Below are positions 22,088-35,212 of a DNA stretch of 64,000 nucleotides, piece after piece. A program made the position numbers and the translations under genes. Positions within the stretch are counted from its first letter, which is position 1; each line of letters begins with the position of its first letter. The stretch comes from Odiellus spinosus (taxonomy: Eukaryota > Arthropoda > Arachnida > Opiliones > Phalangiidae). Below the pieces are notes generated by a model. The model was not told the origin of the DNA. It searched no databases and saw only the letters and a list, made by a program, of their open reading frames with translations. Location of the stretch: NCBI GenBank assembly GCA_963920705.1, contig OY987226.1, forward strand, positions 18,385,600 through 18,449,599. The letters run 5' to 3'.

Positions 22088-23929
22088 TTAATATATTCAT
22101 ATTCCATGGTTTTTAATATTTTTATCATTAGTTTTTTATCTTGGAATGAAATTGTTTATTCGTGTGGCAGTTTTAAGTTAAATCATTAAGATCTAAAAAG
22201 TTTAAGGCTATTGTTTTAGCTTTTATAGCTATCGTTATCTAAGATATATAATATTATTCTTTTCATATAATACCTATTCTATAAACATAATTTTTGTATG
22301 CAAACATTTAATCTTACAACTATAACAATGGTGATCATTCTCATACCATTGCTTATAAATATTATATACTTGAGGTAAGAAATCTAGAGGCGGGTGACGA
22401 GTGAAATTAGTACCGAAGTCCAATCATAGGCTTAGTTTTATTGATTTTAATTTTTCTTTAAATTTTGAAACATTAACTTATGAGAACTGGAAAAATTCAA
22501 ATTTTGTCGTACAAGTATCGTGTCCCAGACTTGTTACAAAAGTAACTAAGTTAACATAAAGCCTTCAAAGGGTGTGTAAAACAATATAGAAAAAGCACTT
22601 TAATTTACCTTCCATTCTCCTTTTCAATAAGTCTTTGACTTTATATAATATTTGAAGTAACCAGACCTGTTGATAATAACAGTGTACTGTTTGAGTGTAT
22701 TATTATACAAAAAGATATAATAATTTTTAATATACGAACAGGACTTGTCTAGGGTTAACTTGTATAATGTCTGAGCGCGTATATGGGCGGGTACCCATAA
22801 AAAAAAGCTAAGAAATGTAGAAACGACTTCCCTACGTACGTTTGTCGGAGGAAGGGATGAAGGCAAGGCGAGGCGAAGGAAGTCAAAAGGGGGTAGGGGA
22901 AACGCACGCTCGCACTAGGTTTCCCGAATCTTAAAAATTGCTAAATAATGGGCTAAATGTACGATGGCAGATGGCTCAGTTGGAAGCAACATTAATCTTT
23001 CTAGTTCTCTCTCGCGGAGAAAGAGAGTGAGAGAGAGACAGGCCCATCCAAATCTTCCCTCTATAGCTTCTTGATTCAATTTGGCCCATCAGAGAGAGAG
23101 AGAGATTTGGAAAAAGGCTTGCGTTTCTACGTCTCCATCTCCTCGCATCATTTTTTGTATCTCAACCCGAGCGTCTTTCCCTCTCTCTTCTAGTATACGT
23201 TAACGATAAGAGTGCTCGCTTCCTCAGTCTAGTTTCGGTTACAGTTTGGGTTTATAGCGCGTACAAAGCCGCGAACGTACCCTTTTTCAACGCGAAGATT
23301 GGGTTCCTTTTACTGTTGTATCAATCTGGAGTTCTAGTCGTCAATATAGGAACATTCTGAATTTCCGCCTACAATTTCCATTTTTGCATTTTTCTCTTTC
23401 TCTTCGTGGCTCTCTCCATCTTGCTTTCTCAATTCTGGCTGCATGCTTTTACTGTCCTATTTATTGAAGCTAGAACTCAATTTCTTTTTTCTTTTTTCTA
23501 TATATATGTATAAAAAAAAATAAGGTAATGCCCCGTTACGGGAATCGGATCCATTTGTTACAATTTTCTCCTTTTTTTTTTTTTTCCAGCCGGAGTAAAA
23601 TTGTATTTGATATATATCGTAACCCACCACATTTTACGTTTGATTAAATTTAAGAAATATTACTAGGCGATTTTCGTATACCGATATCTCGGGTTTTGTT
23701 ATCATACTGATTATTGTAGGTACCGCTAAAATATAGTCTAAACTTATGAACAACCGAAGAACAGAAGTCAATCTTGTATACAGTTGGAGGTACAGAAATA
23801 CCACTTTACTAATTTAATTGGTACTTAAGTTCTCAGAGTAATGCATTCAAAGATATAAACAGTGAAGCATATCTATTCCACCTCAAAGCTATAGGCTCCG
23901 TTTTATATTAGTCAACAAATCATAATGGT
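22088..23929. other. Unassigned stretch with GA-rich tracts
   Basis: GAGAGA/CTCTCT tracts occur at 23008-23038 and 23092-23106. The word TGGCTCAGTTGG at 22972-22983 matches a tRNA A box but no B box follows. No gene supported. Confidence 0.35.
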
Positions 23930-24480
23930 AGCCTAACGTAGCCACTTAGTATGCCAGTAATCCAGTTAGTGCAGTTAAAAGTGGTACACTTTTCAAATAG
24001 TGTTACTGTAAAAGGGATTCTAGACTTTAATTATGACTTTAATACCATTAGTAGTGTCTAAAGTGTATACTAGTCTTTTTAGTACCATTTGTTTTACAGT
24101 GAAAGGTACTAAAATCTAATCCAATTAGTACAGTTCAGATTTACTGTGAAAGGTATAGACTAATTAAATTAATACAGTTAAAGGTACTAGATCCAATTAG
24201 TACAGTCTAAATTTACAGTTAACTACACTAATTCAATTAGTACTAGTACAAATTTACATTGGAAGATGCTCTCTAACCCAATAAGTATGCAGTAAAATTA
24301 ATCGAATTCGTTCGTCTAATATTTAAATTAATTTAATTCAACCAAAAATTAAATCGAATCTTAACCGATCATTAACACTCTATTTCTAATAGTACCAGTG
24401 ACCAAGTTTACAGTAAAAGATGTTAGACTAATCCAATTAGTAAGGTTCAAATTTACAGTTAAATTAACCCCAAATCGATC
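23930..24480 (+). repeat. Degenerate tandem array, unit about 40-45 bp
   Basis: The words CCAATTAGTACAGT, AAATTTACAGT and AAAGGTACTAGA recur at least six times in the same order with many substitutions and indels. Examples lie near 23960, 24120, 24190, 24230 and 24435. It looks like an old minisatellite interrupted by A/T-rich DNA at 24300-24400. Confidence 0.6.
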
Positions 24481-25487
24481 GGCTAATATTTAAATTTAAT
24501 TTGAACTGAAATGAAATTGATTCTTGACCGATATTTAAATTCGAATATACCAAAAATACATTAATAATCTTATTAGTTCGGGTTAATTTAAGCGTATGCT
24601 ATGGGAATATTGTAAATGTGTTCACCCATAAAATGTAATCCTCGCTTATGCACTCCTACAAATTTCTCAATTGATATCATTTCCGTTCGCAAACACCCTT
24701 AACAATAACAAATAATACAAATAAAATGTCTGGACTCTATGGTATGGGACACAAATACGTTGAAGTTGCGTGACAAATTGCGACCTCTCGAACGTCTAGT
24801 TTCTACGACCGTTCCGGCCAATTTGACTCGACCTATTCTTGTACCAAAACCGTTTATTTATTATATATTTTAGAACCAAGTTGACTCGAGACCGTATAAA
24901 CCAATTTCCAACACGGATTTACGCCGCTATGAATGCTGGATTCTAGTAAGATTACCCGTAATATTTTATCTACGAAATAATCGCTACCTAGTGCTTCGTA
25001 CGAATTGCAAATTCGTCTCGAAATAAATTCTAGTGACAAGGCCATACACGGTTTTAAATCCCTATTACAACGATTCTCGATGGTTTAGGTCATTTTTCTT
25101 AGACTTAACAAAAGAAGTTAACGCGTTAAAACCTGAACCGAAAAAAAATTACACCCAATACAAGATTACAAGGGTATCGAACTGTTGTCTGAAGAATCAA
25201 CCCGAATTTTCATCGTGTTCGAAGGTTATGATTGTGTTAAAATCTGTCGTAGATTATGTTAGAAGCTATTCCAAGGTTTAAATTGAAGGAGAATTGGCAG
25301 CACCCAGCTTTTCGTCGTATTAATTCGAATAGGAATATAACACGGTGTGCCGACTTCATATAAGTTCAATATACGCGTAATTCTGGTACAACACGATTTT
25401 AATATCGTTCTATATTTAATTCTGATTAATTGATATCGATTGTGAAATTAAATTAATTTATGAAATTGAACATTACCTGGTAGCAAG
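24481..25487. other. AT-rich unassigned stretch
   Basis: ATTTAAATT and ATCGAT-type words are frequent. No gene supported. Confidence 0.35.
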
Positions 25488-25690
25488 GTTTGGCATTCGG
25501 TTTTGGTGTCAAATTAAGTCTAAATCATATTCTAAATGGTGATAGCGAGGCTTGATCGACCCTAGCTTCGTTTTTGGTGTCAAATTAAGTCAAAAATAAA
25601 TATTCAAAATTAATTTCAAAGTTAAATCGTGTTAAAATTTGGGATTGAATTTGGTTAGCCTTCGTTTTGGTGTCAAATTAAGTCGAAAAA
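25488..25690 (+). repeat. Three diverged direct repeats
   Basis: The 20-mer TTTTGGTGTCAAATTAAGTC occurs at about 25502, 25571 and 25664, each preceded by TTCG. Flanking sequence (GTGTTAAAATTTG, GATTGAAT) also partly recurs. Unit length is uneven, about 70-95 bp. Confidence 0.7.
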
Positions 25691-26654
25691 AATTCTAAAT
25701 GATATCGTGTTGAAATTTGAGATTGAAATTGGTTATAGTTTCAGTTCTGGATTACAATACGTTTTAAACTAATCCGAAATGCAATATATAACCAGAATCT
25801 AGTTTGACGCTCGTTGAAATCTCCAGCTGATATTGAAAATATAAATTATATATTGGTATTCATTCCAACTTTGGAGTATTGTTAAAACGCGGGATCGACC
25901 CTTTTGGATCTATGATTATAGTAGCGAGTTTAAACTGACACGACACGATTACACGGACTGTCGAATCGCCATATAATCCTTACATTTGAATGATTTGATT
26001 AATAATGTTTCTTTATTGGACGATCCATACTCGTTCGTTTTCTTTCGAATTTTTTTTTGTTTGACTTCTGCAGGAGCTTTTGAAACGAGCCCCGAGGTTA
26101 GCTTACACGAAAACCTACGTAATACCTTGTAAAAATACAATGAGGGGGTAGATTTTTGACTATTGCCGCCAATGAAAAACACAAATGTATAAAAGGAAAG
26201 CGGACGTTATTCGAAGGGGCGAAACCCCCTAGCTACTTTCAAAATTCTTTTGTTAAGCCTAACAATGCTTTATATACGTACACCGATTTTATTTTTTCAC
26301 CTATACCTATTTGAAAAAATACATGGGACTATTCATTTTGTATTTTATTTCTTTATTGTAAAACTGTAAAACGGGGAAAATATATTAATAACGCTTTGGG
26401 GTGACTGTCGCGTTCTTAATAAGAAAGATTTTAACGCCAGAATACTAGTTTTTCTACCTAGTTTTAGGGTATTTTTAAGGGTGAAACTCTGAGCCTTTAT
26501 TGGTATATGTTAGAATAATTTTATATACATTTTTACAACTTAATTTACGCTTGATTTGAACCCAAAAATTTTAAATTTATAATTTTTAACGTATATTTGA
26601 ATTATGCGCAACCATATGCCGAAAAAGAATATGCGATGAAAAATTTTATTTTAA
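25691..26654. other. Unassigned intergenic stretch
   Basis: Contains one TTAAGCCTAA decamer at 26253-26262. No gene supported. Ends at TTAA 26651-26654. Confidence 0.4.
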
Positions 26655-27113
26655 AGGGAAACTTTGAGCCAAAAATGGAACAGCTTTTGAATTTATTTTC
26701 GGTTTTGGTGATTAAATTAATTTCTAAAGTTTGGTTAAGATTGAATGTAAGTATTTGGGATAATCATGTTATTAGATGTTGGCGTTTGAACAAGATAATT
26801 TCTGTTTGTTTTATATTTTTTCATAATTCGAAATTATCCACGGGAAGTCTATGATCAATGCAATGTAATCACGAATATTATTAATCATGCTTATTATTAA
26901 TAATTAACTGATTAACCAAGCGGTGTTGAAAGCTGAAATAATGATTGCTATGAATTTATATATACTTTTATTCAAACTTTACCAAACTTTAGAAATTTAT
27001 TTAAACATCCAAAACGTGTCTAAAATTGTTGGAAAATTCTCGAATACGTTTTCTGGCACGGTGATTCCGAAAATAAATTAAAGCTGTTCCATTTTTACCT
27101 CCAATTTTCCATT
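26655..27113. mobile_element. Family D TTAA-type MITE, copy 3
   Basis: Flanked by TTAA at 26651-26654 and 27114-27117. The left end AGGGAAACTTTGAGCC and next block AAAAATGGAACAGCTTTTGA are the clearest of the three copies. The right arm has the inverted AAGCTGTTCCATTTTTACCT and a slightly expanded end. The central part (26770-26930) differs from copies 1 and 2, so it has been replaced or rearranged. The 85-codon frame crossing the left arm is not a gene. Confidence 0.87.
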
Positions 27114-27837
27114 TTAATTATGTCTATTAAACCTAACATGTCATAAGCATACGTACGTAGAATCACAATTGATGCATATTTTTTCAAAAAACCTATAGCT
27201 CCTATAACATAAATTCTTGTAGACAGACATCTTTTGTAAATTTGATGTTATTCTGGTTGAAGAAACACGTGTGATATCGGGATAAATGTTAAATCCCTCC
27301 TTCATCTTAGTACCGGTATATTTCCTTCCTTTTAGCGCGGTGTGGTAAAAATCACGATACAAAGTTAAGCCCCACCGTATCTGCCAACCCGACGTTTTAT
27401 TCCCGATGTATATTTGGTTTTGCTTGGGGATTTGTGAAAAACCCCCTTCCCCGCGTAACACCATTTACATAACACCGCTCCAATTCATCTATACCTACGT
27501 AAATTCTATTTAACTTGGAATTGGTAACGCCTATAAAGCTAGTATACCCTTATTTGTTCACTTAGATATAAATGCTTCCCGTAGCTTTCGTACCAATTAC
27601 TTATTCAAGTCGAAATTTATCATACAGTACGTATAAACTGTTACAATCTTGGTATGGATTTAAATTCCCTTTAGAAAACCAGTTTTTGTACAAGAATTTT
27701 GATTCTTTCTAAGGTTATAGCGTAATATATATCAAAGGGATATCAAGAATAAAAAAATAAGAGTAAAATTCAAACCTGGAATATTTTTTACATTTTGAAG
27801 CCCTTTTTTTTGTTACCAACCGAGTCAGATATACAAT
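27114..27837. other. Unassigned intergenic stretch
   Basis: A 107-codon minus-strand frame (27141-27464) has no recognisable domain. Nothing else stands out. Confidence 0.35.
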
Positions 27838-27958
27838 AATCCTCGTTTTTGCTTAGAGTAAAAGAACCGTTGTAATTTTACATTGATTAAAGTTTGAATT
27901 CAGTGCCTTTATCTGTATCAAATTACATTGTTTTTTATTCTAAGCAAGGGTGTTTTCT
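27838..27958. mobile_element. Small imperfect palindrome, possible MITE
   Basis: The left arm TTGCTTAGAGTAAAAGAAC and TTGTAATTT is matched in reverse complement by the right arm around AAATTACATTGTTTTTTATT and CTAAGCAA. Total length is about 120 bp. Target duplication is not clear. Confidence 0.5.
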
Positions 27959-28333
27959 GGTATAGAGAGAGCGTGTTCGCATTTGTAGTTAGTTAGAATA
28001 TGGAAAAAGCTTTAGCGAATTGATACATTATGATAAATCTCGATAAGAAAGAAAATAGTTTCTTCAACAACTCTTAAACTTTTTTTCTTTGTCTCCCCTA
28101 TCCCTTTTTTTCCCTTGGTTGGCAGACTTATTTTTTGAATATCTAAAGTTTTGGGATTTCGAATATATGATATGTAAGAATATTTATGCCATCAATATCG
28201 AGGAGACACCATTTGTCATCTATGGCTTGTATTCGCGTAAATAAGGTCACCATCAGAATACCCATATTTGATATTTCTCTACCCTTTATTTAGAAAAAAA
28301 TGGTTATTTTTGCTTATGGTCAATTAGGCATTT

Positions 28334-28847
28334 TAGAACTTGGAATCGGATAATGAATAACTTAGGATATCCATTGATAACTGGGCTTTTTTCAGATATT
28401 TTAATCTCGGATAAATTTTTCATTAATATAAAACCACGAAATATATAAACAGACGCGTATAAAGTGGATACGAATTATCCGGAAATACAATTTTAATTTT
28501 GATTAATAAACAAATTACGCGTTTATTCAAACGGATAATGCGAAGATAAAAATATGATGTTTCTGGAAATCCGTGTAGAATGAAATATAATAATTATATT
28601 TTAATCTAAATTGAAAGGAACCGACTAAATTACTACATTCAAGCTTCAAGATCTCAATTTGGGTTAAAATCCGTGAAGAAACTTGAGTTTCAAATCTTTC
28701 TTATCGGCGAATGAATATCTCGTTTAACGTATCATTTTCCTATGCCAACTAGTAGGAATAAAAAGTTTGCCGTTTCATTCGGATACGTTAACTCGAATAA
28801 GAAATGGATATGTTTTCGCGAACGGATAATATCTGATTGGCATTCAC
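28334..28847 (+). repeat. Interspersed repeat C, copy 3, best preserved
   Basis: Runs from TTGGAATCGGATAATGAATA to GATAATATCTGATTGGCATT. It retains all blocks of the family, including ATTACGCGTTTATTCAAACG, AATGCGAAGATAAAAATATG, CAAGATCTCAATTTGGGTTA and CATTCGGATACGTTAACTCG. The words ATTATCCG/CGGATAAT occur at several internal positions in both orientations. No terminal inverted repeat or poly(A) is visible. Confidence 0.85.
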
Positions 28848-30819
28848 TAAGGTCTTCTTCAATTAACGAAAGATAATTAAACATCTAAATTTAAACTGAT
28901 ACAATCGAACGTTATTTTCGATTGGCGTAGTCCTACTATTAAACCTTAAATGTAAATTGATACAATAAGAAAATACATTAATATATTCAAATAATAGGGT
29001 ATTCGGCAATCCAAAAAACCTTCCTTTTTAGGGAAATTATAAGCCATAAAAATAGGACCAGAAAACTCCATTAAGCACCTAAAAAGCGTAGTTGTGTTGC
29101 ATAATGAGTTTGCGAAATACCCCAAACCCGTGGCGTATTGATAAGCAATATGAACGACCTCGAAAAAAAAGTAGTTTTTTCCAAACTCCATTCCAACACT
29201 CCTCAAAATGCTCCAAAACTCGAGTGGTGGAATGACGAAATGAGTTCTTACTACCAAATTTCTCCTAGGCTTAGAATCTAGCACTAATAAAAGGGGAATC
29301 TTATTTTTCAAATCCAATCTAAATAGAATTAACCTCGCCTTTAACGGCGGTAGATTCTCAGGGTAAAAAACTGTCCAGCTCGATTTGGGTCCTACCATTC
29401 GGAAAATCGCATCGGCGTTCGCGGAATGGTTTTCCCCTCTCTCTCTTCTTAATTCGACCAAATAGGGTTTTTAAAATGGAGAGAAAAAGCCCCTCTTCTA
29501 ACACTTATTTCAGTTTGACTCGAAACTTATAATAAAGCCATATTCGAGGGAGGAATAAAACCGCCTTTGGATTGCTACGTAGGAATTATAGCCTCGATAG
29601 CATAGAACACGTTAACGTAAAAAAGACGAATAACATTTAAAGATTTGGCGCTCGAGGTGTGCGTGGTTTTCTTTTATCCACGCAATGAAGAGATTTTAGG
29701 GGAAGGTGAGAAAGACTGTAGAAAATACTACCCTTTTAGATAGTTTTGCTGCCAGTAGTTCGAATAAGTTGAACGGAATAATTTTAAATCAATCGGAATA
29801 GGTATAATTGTCAATCGTGAAGCGGAATTATACGAGATGTTAAACAGTGAAGAGAAAAAGTAGTTCATGTCTTTTCCAAGTGAATCCCGAAGTTAAGGCT
29901 TTTCCGTATGGTACTCTGACTACAAATTGCCACGAAACGAAGCGGACGTTTTAGTAGAATTTGAGAGTGGGCGCATCACGTGGCGGCCAGATCAAAGCTA
30001 AATCGGGACCCAAATTTCTTACTTTACATTTATGTTAGTTCATACCATCTAGAGTTTGCGCTAGGTTTAAAGCTATAGGGTCCCCAACTAGGCCTAATTT
30101 TATTTGCCTTCGTAACGAGATCTATGGGAACGTAGCTTCCTAAAGCCTCGTACATTAGTACTGATTTTCTACTAAAAATAAGAGAGAGAGAGAGAGAAAA
30201 AAAATGTTAGTCGAAAGAGCTTTTGGCGATGGATTTTAATTCGCTTTTCCTTTACTGCTAGAAGCTAATTTGGAAAAAGATGTCGAGCTCGAAAAGGAAC
30301 GAAAGGTTTTAAATAGTAATGTTTTTAAATTAGGAGTTGATGGGGGAGTTTTTCCTTCTTAGAAGCAAATAGATTTTTCAACGGAATATTTGCCTTCCCC
30401 TTTTCAATTTAATTTTCTACTCTGAATTCAAAAAAGCGTATTTTAAACGAACGTTTATCTAATGGATCTTGTTTCGAAACTTTCCCGCAAAATTTTATTC
30501 TGAGAAAGTTCAAAGGGAATTAGAATTTTTTTCGTAATTTGAAAGAAATTATTTGTTTGAAAATAATTATGTTAGGAAAGGAAAATTGATGAAGTAATTT
30601 GACCTACTTGAATTTTTCGTAGTTTATTGACTTATACAGTATATTGTGTAAGATCGAAGTATTTTTTTTTGAGTATTTCACTGCATTTTGTTCCGAGTTA
30701 ATGTTCAAATCCAATTCCCTTTTCACCGATTATTAGCAGTTTCCGAAATTAATTTTATTTTGCATTTAAACCTCCATTTAAAAATGTGTTTAAAATATAA
30801 ATTTAGGCTCTCCAAGGCA
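28848..30819. other. Unassigned stretch with a 171-codon minus-strand frame
   Basis: The frame at 28946-29461 is the longest outside repeats. Its product is hydrophobic near the C-terminus but I recognise no domain, and the length is compatible with chance in a window of this size. A short GA microsatellite lies at 30181-30200. Nothing else is supported. Confidence 0.3.
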
Positions 30820-31216
30820 AACTTTTTGTTCCTACTTAATGTCATAGGAAATTGATACCTTATACGAGTTATTCATTCAGACAAAAAAATTTGAAACTCG
30901 AATTTCTTCGCATATTTTAACACAAATTGAGTTCTGGAAGCTAGAATGTAGTGATTTAGTCGATTCCTTTCAATTTAGATTAAAATATAATTATTATATT
31001 TCATTCTACACGAATTTCGAGAAACCTATTTTTATCTTCGCATTATCCTTTTTAATTAACGTGTAATTTGTTTATTAATCAAGCTTAAAATTTTATCTCC
31101 GGATATTTCGTATCCACTTGATACGTCTATTTAAATTAACAATTTAACCGAATCTGAAAAAAGCCTTGTTATCAATGGATATCCTAAGTTATTCGTTATC
31201 CAATTCCGATCTCTAC
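30820..31216 (-). repeat. Interspersed repeat C, copy 4, inverted and truncated
   Basis: On the minus strand it starts GTAGAGATCGGAATTGGATA (ending at 31216 on the plus strand) and reads through TTAGGATATCCATTGATAAC, GTAGAATGAAATATAATAAT, and AAAAAGTTTGCC at about 30822. The last ~60 bp of the family are missing. It gives the reverse orientation of the other three copies. Confidence 0.8.
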
Positions 31217-31937
31217 GAAAAACGAATGCATAGGATAGCCAACTTTCAGTTTAAAACGCCTGTAAAAGTGTTGTACTTTTGGAGCTTCGGTGTCCGCGGC
31301 AAAGCTTCTTTACAGGATGTATTAAGAAAAAACCGTCATTGTGAACGGAATTCATTATTCAAATGAATCAAATCTGGTTATCGTTAAACTTTTATTATTT
31401 TTAAAAAAGCAGTCATTAAAAATGAATTGGTAATTATTTAAGTTAACTATACATCATTAAAAATAATTAAATACGCGAAGGAATTTTAACGATTGAAACA
31501 AAATGAAAACTTGAAGCCCGCGGCTGATTTTCATCTAATTCAATCTACGCTTTTATTATAAAAAATATATTTACTAATGATAAAATTTAAATGATAAATT
31601 TGATTAATTGTTTTAATCCCCTCCTGGGTGGCGGGAGATTTGCAAATCGAGCTAGATCTCAGAGTTCCGATAATGAATTCATCGTTTGTAATCGTTAAAA
31701 ACATTTTATTCGAAATGAGGAAATATCTCTCTCTTGCTCTGTTTTTTCTTTCTCATTAATTAAATCACCAATAACACGGAGTCTCACTAATTGATCAAAC
31801 GCCTTTCATTTATCACGATGCCCACCCGGGCCGTCGTTGCAGCCCCCCCCCTTCATACCTTGTTCGTGGACATCTATGTAATAAAGTCAAATCTGAGGGA
31901 CTGATTTACTCGTAAAGTGATAGTGAAATGAAACAAT
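31217..31937. other. Unassigned intergenic stretch
   Basis: No gene or clear repeat. A C9 run lies near 31843-31851. Confidence 0.4.
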
Positions 31938-32360
31938 ATAATTAGAATAATAGTATTTAATTAAATAAATTAAAATAATGATAAATCAATTTGAGTGGGT
32001 TTAAAAGGTGCCAGTATTTTTGCGCCGAAATATGTTAATTACGATGCCCGACTTAATTTACATTTAATTTAAGACAATTGTAAAATCAATTAACTCGAAA
32101 TAAGAGATAATTGGTAATGAAACAGTGAAACCAAAAAATATGTGGTAAACTAAGACGAATAATTAGATAGTAATTTCCATACTTACAATATAACTAATAT
32201 AATTGTGTTTAATCAAATAAATTAAAATAAGAAAAATATGAAGATATGAAAATAAGTTTCTGCGCCAGTTTTTGGCGTAAAAATATGCGTTTTATGCTCA
32301 AATTTGAATTTATATATCAAATAACTTTTTAATTTGAGACAATTGGAAAATCACTCACTA
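31938..32360 (+). repeat. Old direct duplication, period about 252-265 bp
   Basis: AAATAAATTAAAATA at 31963 recurs at 32215; GCGCCGAAATATG near 32022 corresponds to GGCGTAAAAATATG near 32273; GACAATTGTAAAATCA at 32073 recurs as GACAATTGGAAAATCA at 32338. The units are strongly diverged. Confidence 0.55.
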
Positions 32361-34807
32361 GCCAGTAAGCATGCAGCCAGACTAGCTGATGAACTTAACG
32401 AATAATAAATAAGCCAATAGTTTAAATAATTACGCGACATTTAAAATTATAAATTTTTAAAAAAAGGCTCATCTTGATTGGAGAGAGGCGAGGTCGAAGT
32501 ATTTAATATTATTAAGGAAATAAAACGGAATAGAAGTTATATTTTAAAGTATTTCTATACTTTAATTTAAAGTTAGTGTTAATTTCTTACTTTTCATCTT
32601 TCATGGAGAGAAAAACAACATAAAATGACCTTTCATAAGGGTCATTAGTGCCGGTAGAGTTTTGAGGAGTAGTCAAGGCTTTGGCCTCTTAGAGTAAGAT
32701 TTTGATTTGTAAGAATATATTATTAGGTTAATTATTATTACGTTAACTGTCAAGACGGCCTATCTTTTTAATCATAGCTAGACTCTTTCGTATTCACTCT
32801 TTGTGCTGGTATAGATAAACGAATGGTTCGGTATAGGTACTGGCAGTTAAACTAATTAGTAAGGAAGCATCATTAAGGCTTTCTTGTATCGACGTTGCCG
32901 TTGTACCGCGTATTCTCACTCTCCCCCTTCAATTATTTTCCTAGTTAGATCCAATTGCCCAAATCTCAGTAGGAACCCATTTCGGAATTCCCAGTTTTTT
33001 TTTAGTTCTATCTCTCTCTCTCTGGCTGAATCTCAAAGTGACGGAAAAATCGTTTCCCATTTAATTAATGAAGTAGTAACGCGCTAGGGAATAAACACCG
33101 TGCTAAACGGATAAGAACGCCCGCTTTACTAGAGCTCAAAATTAATAGCAAAACGTTGTAACTTCAAATTTAACTTAATTTTATTTTGGGGTAATTGGGG
33201 CCAATAATTTATATTTGCTATCTTTATTGCTTAGAATTCTTCTCAATTTGAATCAAAAACTTGCCTCTAGAAACAAGCTATTTTAATGGAATCGGTATAG
33301 TCTTTAAAATATGCCTAAAACATTATCTCCAATAATTCTTAGTAAATAATTAATTTTGCAAAATTAGGCTCAAAGAAATGACTCAATTGCTTGATGCCAA
33401 TGAAAGATCGTCTTTGAAATCGTGGTTGAAGCGAAAGATATTTGTGTATACGATATTTCATTGATATTAGCATCTCTTTAAAAATAGATTTCATTGTAAA
33501 ATGTCTTCGGAAGGGATTTAGGCTTAACTGGTCGAGTTTTCTATTTCGATAATTAACTGTATTTTACCGCGAGAGCTTTTGCATAATCCGTCTTGTAAAA
33601 TACCAGGAATTAGTTCAAAAATCGTCAAATTTGAAATATTTAGAGTTACGTATCCTTATATTTTTGCAGTAATTTAATTGCAATATTATTTTTATATCAA
33701 TGGAACCCGTTTGAAAAGCTTTTATTTCAAATTCTAATCTCGTAATCTACTTCGAAATACGTTTTAAACCCATCAACTTATCCTAGTAGGTATAATTAAC
33801 TTTAAAATTCAAATTAACGAATAAAATTTATCAAAATTAATAAAATATTATAAGAATTCGAAAATTATCTTTTTAAATAACTTCTGTTTAACCTCTTCCG
33901 GTTCAGTTTAGTTAGAATAACTGTAACTACGACCTTTTAACTCTAAAATCGAGCCCAAATTCCCATTTAGGTCCAAATTTGGAGATAAAACGCTGAAACT
34001 CGAGATCGAAAGAGTACAAACGAATTTGGACTTCTCTCATTCTCTGTTCTTTCTCGTTGAATCCCCATCCTCTTTCAGCATCCATTAAGAGAGTCCTTCC
34101 GCCCTTTTCACTTCTCCGAATTGAGCCCGATTGCTGCCACGGAACGCGTTCTAGATAGAGAGAGAAAGGGGGCTCACCAGCGAGCTCGAATCCCTTTAGT
34201 CGAAGGACGGAAAACGAAATGAAATCTCGAGTGCGAAAGCGCAAAAGCCCGGCCCAACATTAAAAGGGTTAAATTGTCGAGTTTCCTCAAATTCGACAAG
34301 TCACGAGCTACGCCTCTCTTCTCCTTCCCACTCTCCTATCGCGCTTCAGGCGCTTGCATCCCGTGGAAAACGAGAAACACACACTCTGAGAATTCAAAGC
34401 GCGCGAAACTCCGCTACTAAGCCTATCTCTCTTCAGTTTCGATACATAGAAATAAAGGGGTAGCTTAGAGTTCGTATCTATTGAATTATCGGACTCGTTC
34501 CGATTACGGTTCCGTTTCAAACTAAAATTCAACGAACGCGAATCTACTCCACTTTCTATACTTATTTAAAAACAATGGGAATGTTATCTTTGACCGTATT
34601 GTAACTTAAATTCCAATTTATTTTTGCTTAAATTGGAGATTTAGCTCACGTGATGCTAAACCTCCATTATTATTTCTACAATTCAGTATCATTGGCTTCT
34701 ATTTTAATTTAGACTGTAATCTCAACTGGGATGAACTAGGCCTATTTTAAATTTCTGCGCGTTCGAATTCTTGTTATAATCAAATGTAGCGAAGTATTGG
34801 ACGTTAC
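32361..34807. other. Unassigned stretch
   Basis: One TTAGGCTTAA decamer lies at 33518-33527. From about 34000 to 34530 the DNA is GC-richer and holds two minus-strand frames of 74-105 codons without recognisable domains. No exon can be supported. Confidence 0.3.
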
Positions 34808-35212
34808 CAGTGGTAAATCATGCTTCAAGTTTACAACAAGGCATATTATGTGGTTCTGGAAGTTTTGTCGTCAGAGCTTTCGCCCAAGTAGGGAGGAAAA
34901 ATCCAAAACTCTAAACGGTCGAGATACGGAATTCGAAATTGCCCTCTCTAGCGGTTGAAATTGGAACCAAGGAGGCGGTGGTAATATTGCGCTGAACTTT
35001 CTAGACGTTTACGGGGGTGAAAATGTATCGACGGAAAACAACTCTCCCTCTCTCTCTCGCGAAACGGAGGAGCGTGTCTCGCCCGGCCGTCACGATTTCG
35101 AGTCTAATTTACTCTAAAAGAATATACTGGGCCTGGCCCCCTTTCTGTACAAATTTAGGAATACTTAGGGTGAAACCATGGTCTTATAAACTTGAAGGAT
35201 GATTTACTTGTG
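34808..35212 (-). mobile_element. Family E MITE with 7-bp target duplication, copy 2 (inverted)
   Basis: A perfect 7-bp duplication ACGTTAC flanks it (34801-34807 and 35213-35219). The left end CAGTGGTAAATCATGC corresponds to the right end of copy 1, so this copy lies in the opposite direction. The interior words CCCCCGTAAACGTC (as complement), TTGGAACCAAGGAGGCGGTG and GAATATACTGGGCCTGG are shared with the other copies. Frames over it are chance results of the GC-rich interior. Confidence 0.9.

Noticed and set aside
22963-23040. tRNA gene suggested by TGGCTCAGTTGG
   Set aside because: Matches an A box, but there is no B box at the right distance and no acceptor or anticodon stem can be formed.
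28946-29461. 171-codon minus-strand open frame
   Set aside because: No recognisable domain, promoter or splice context; one frame of this length is compatible with chance over six frames of 64 kb.
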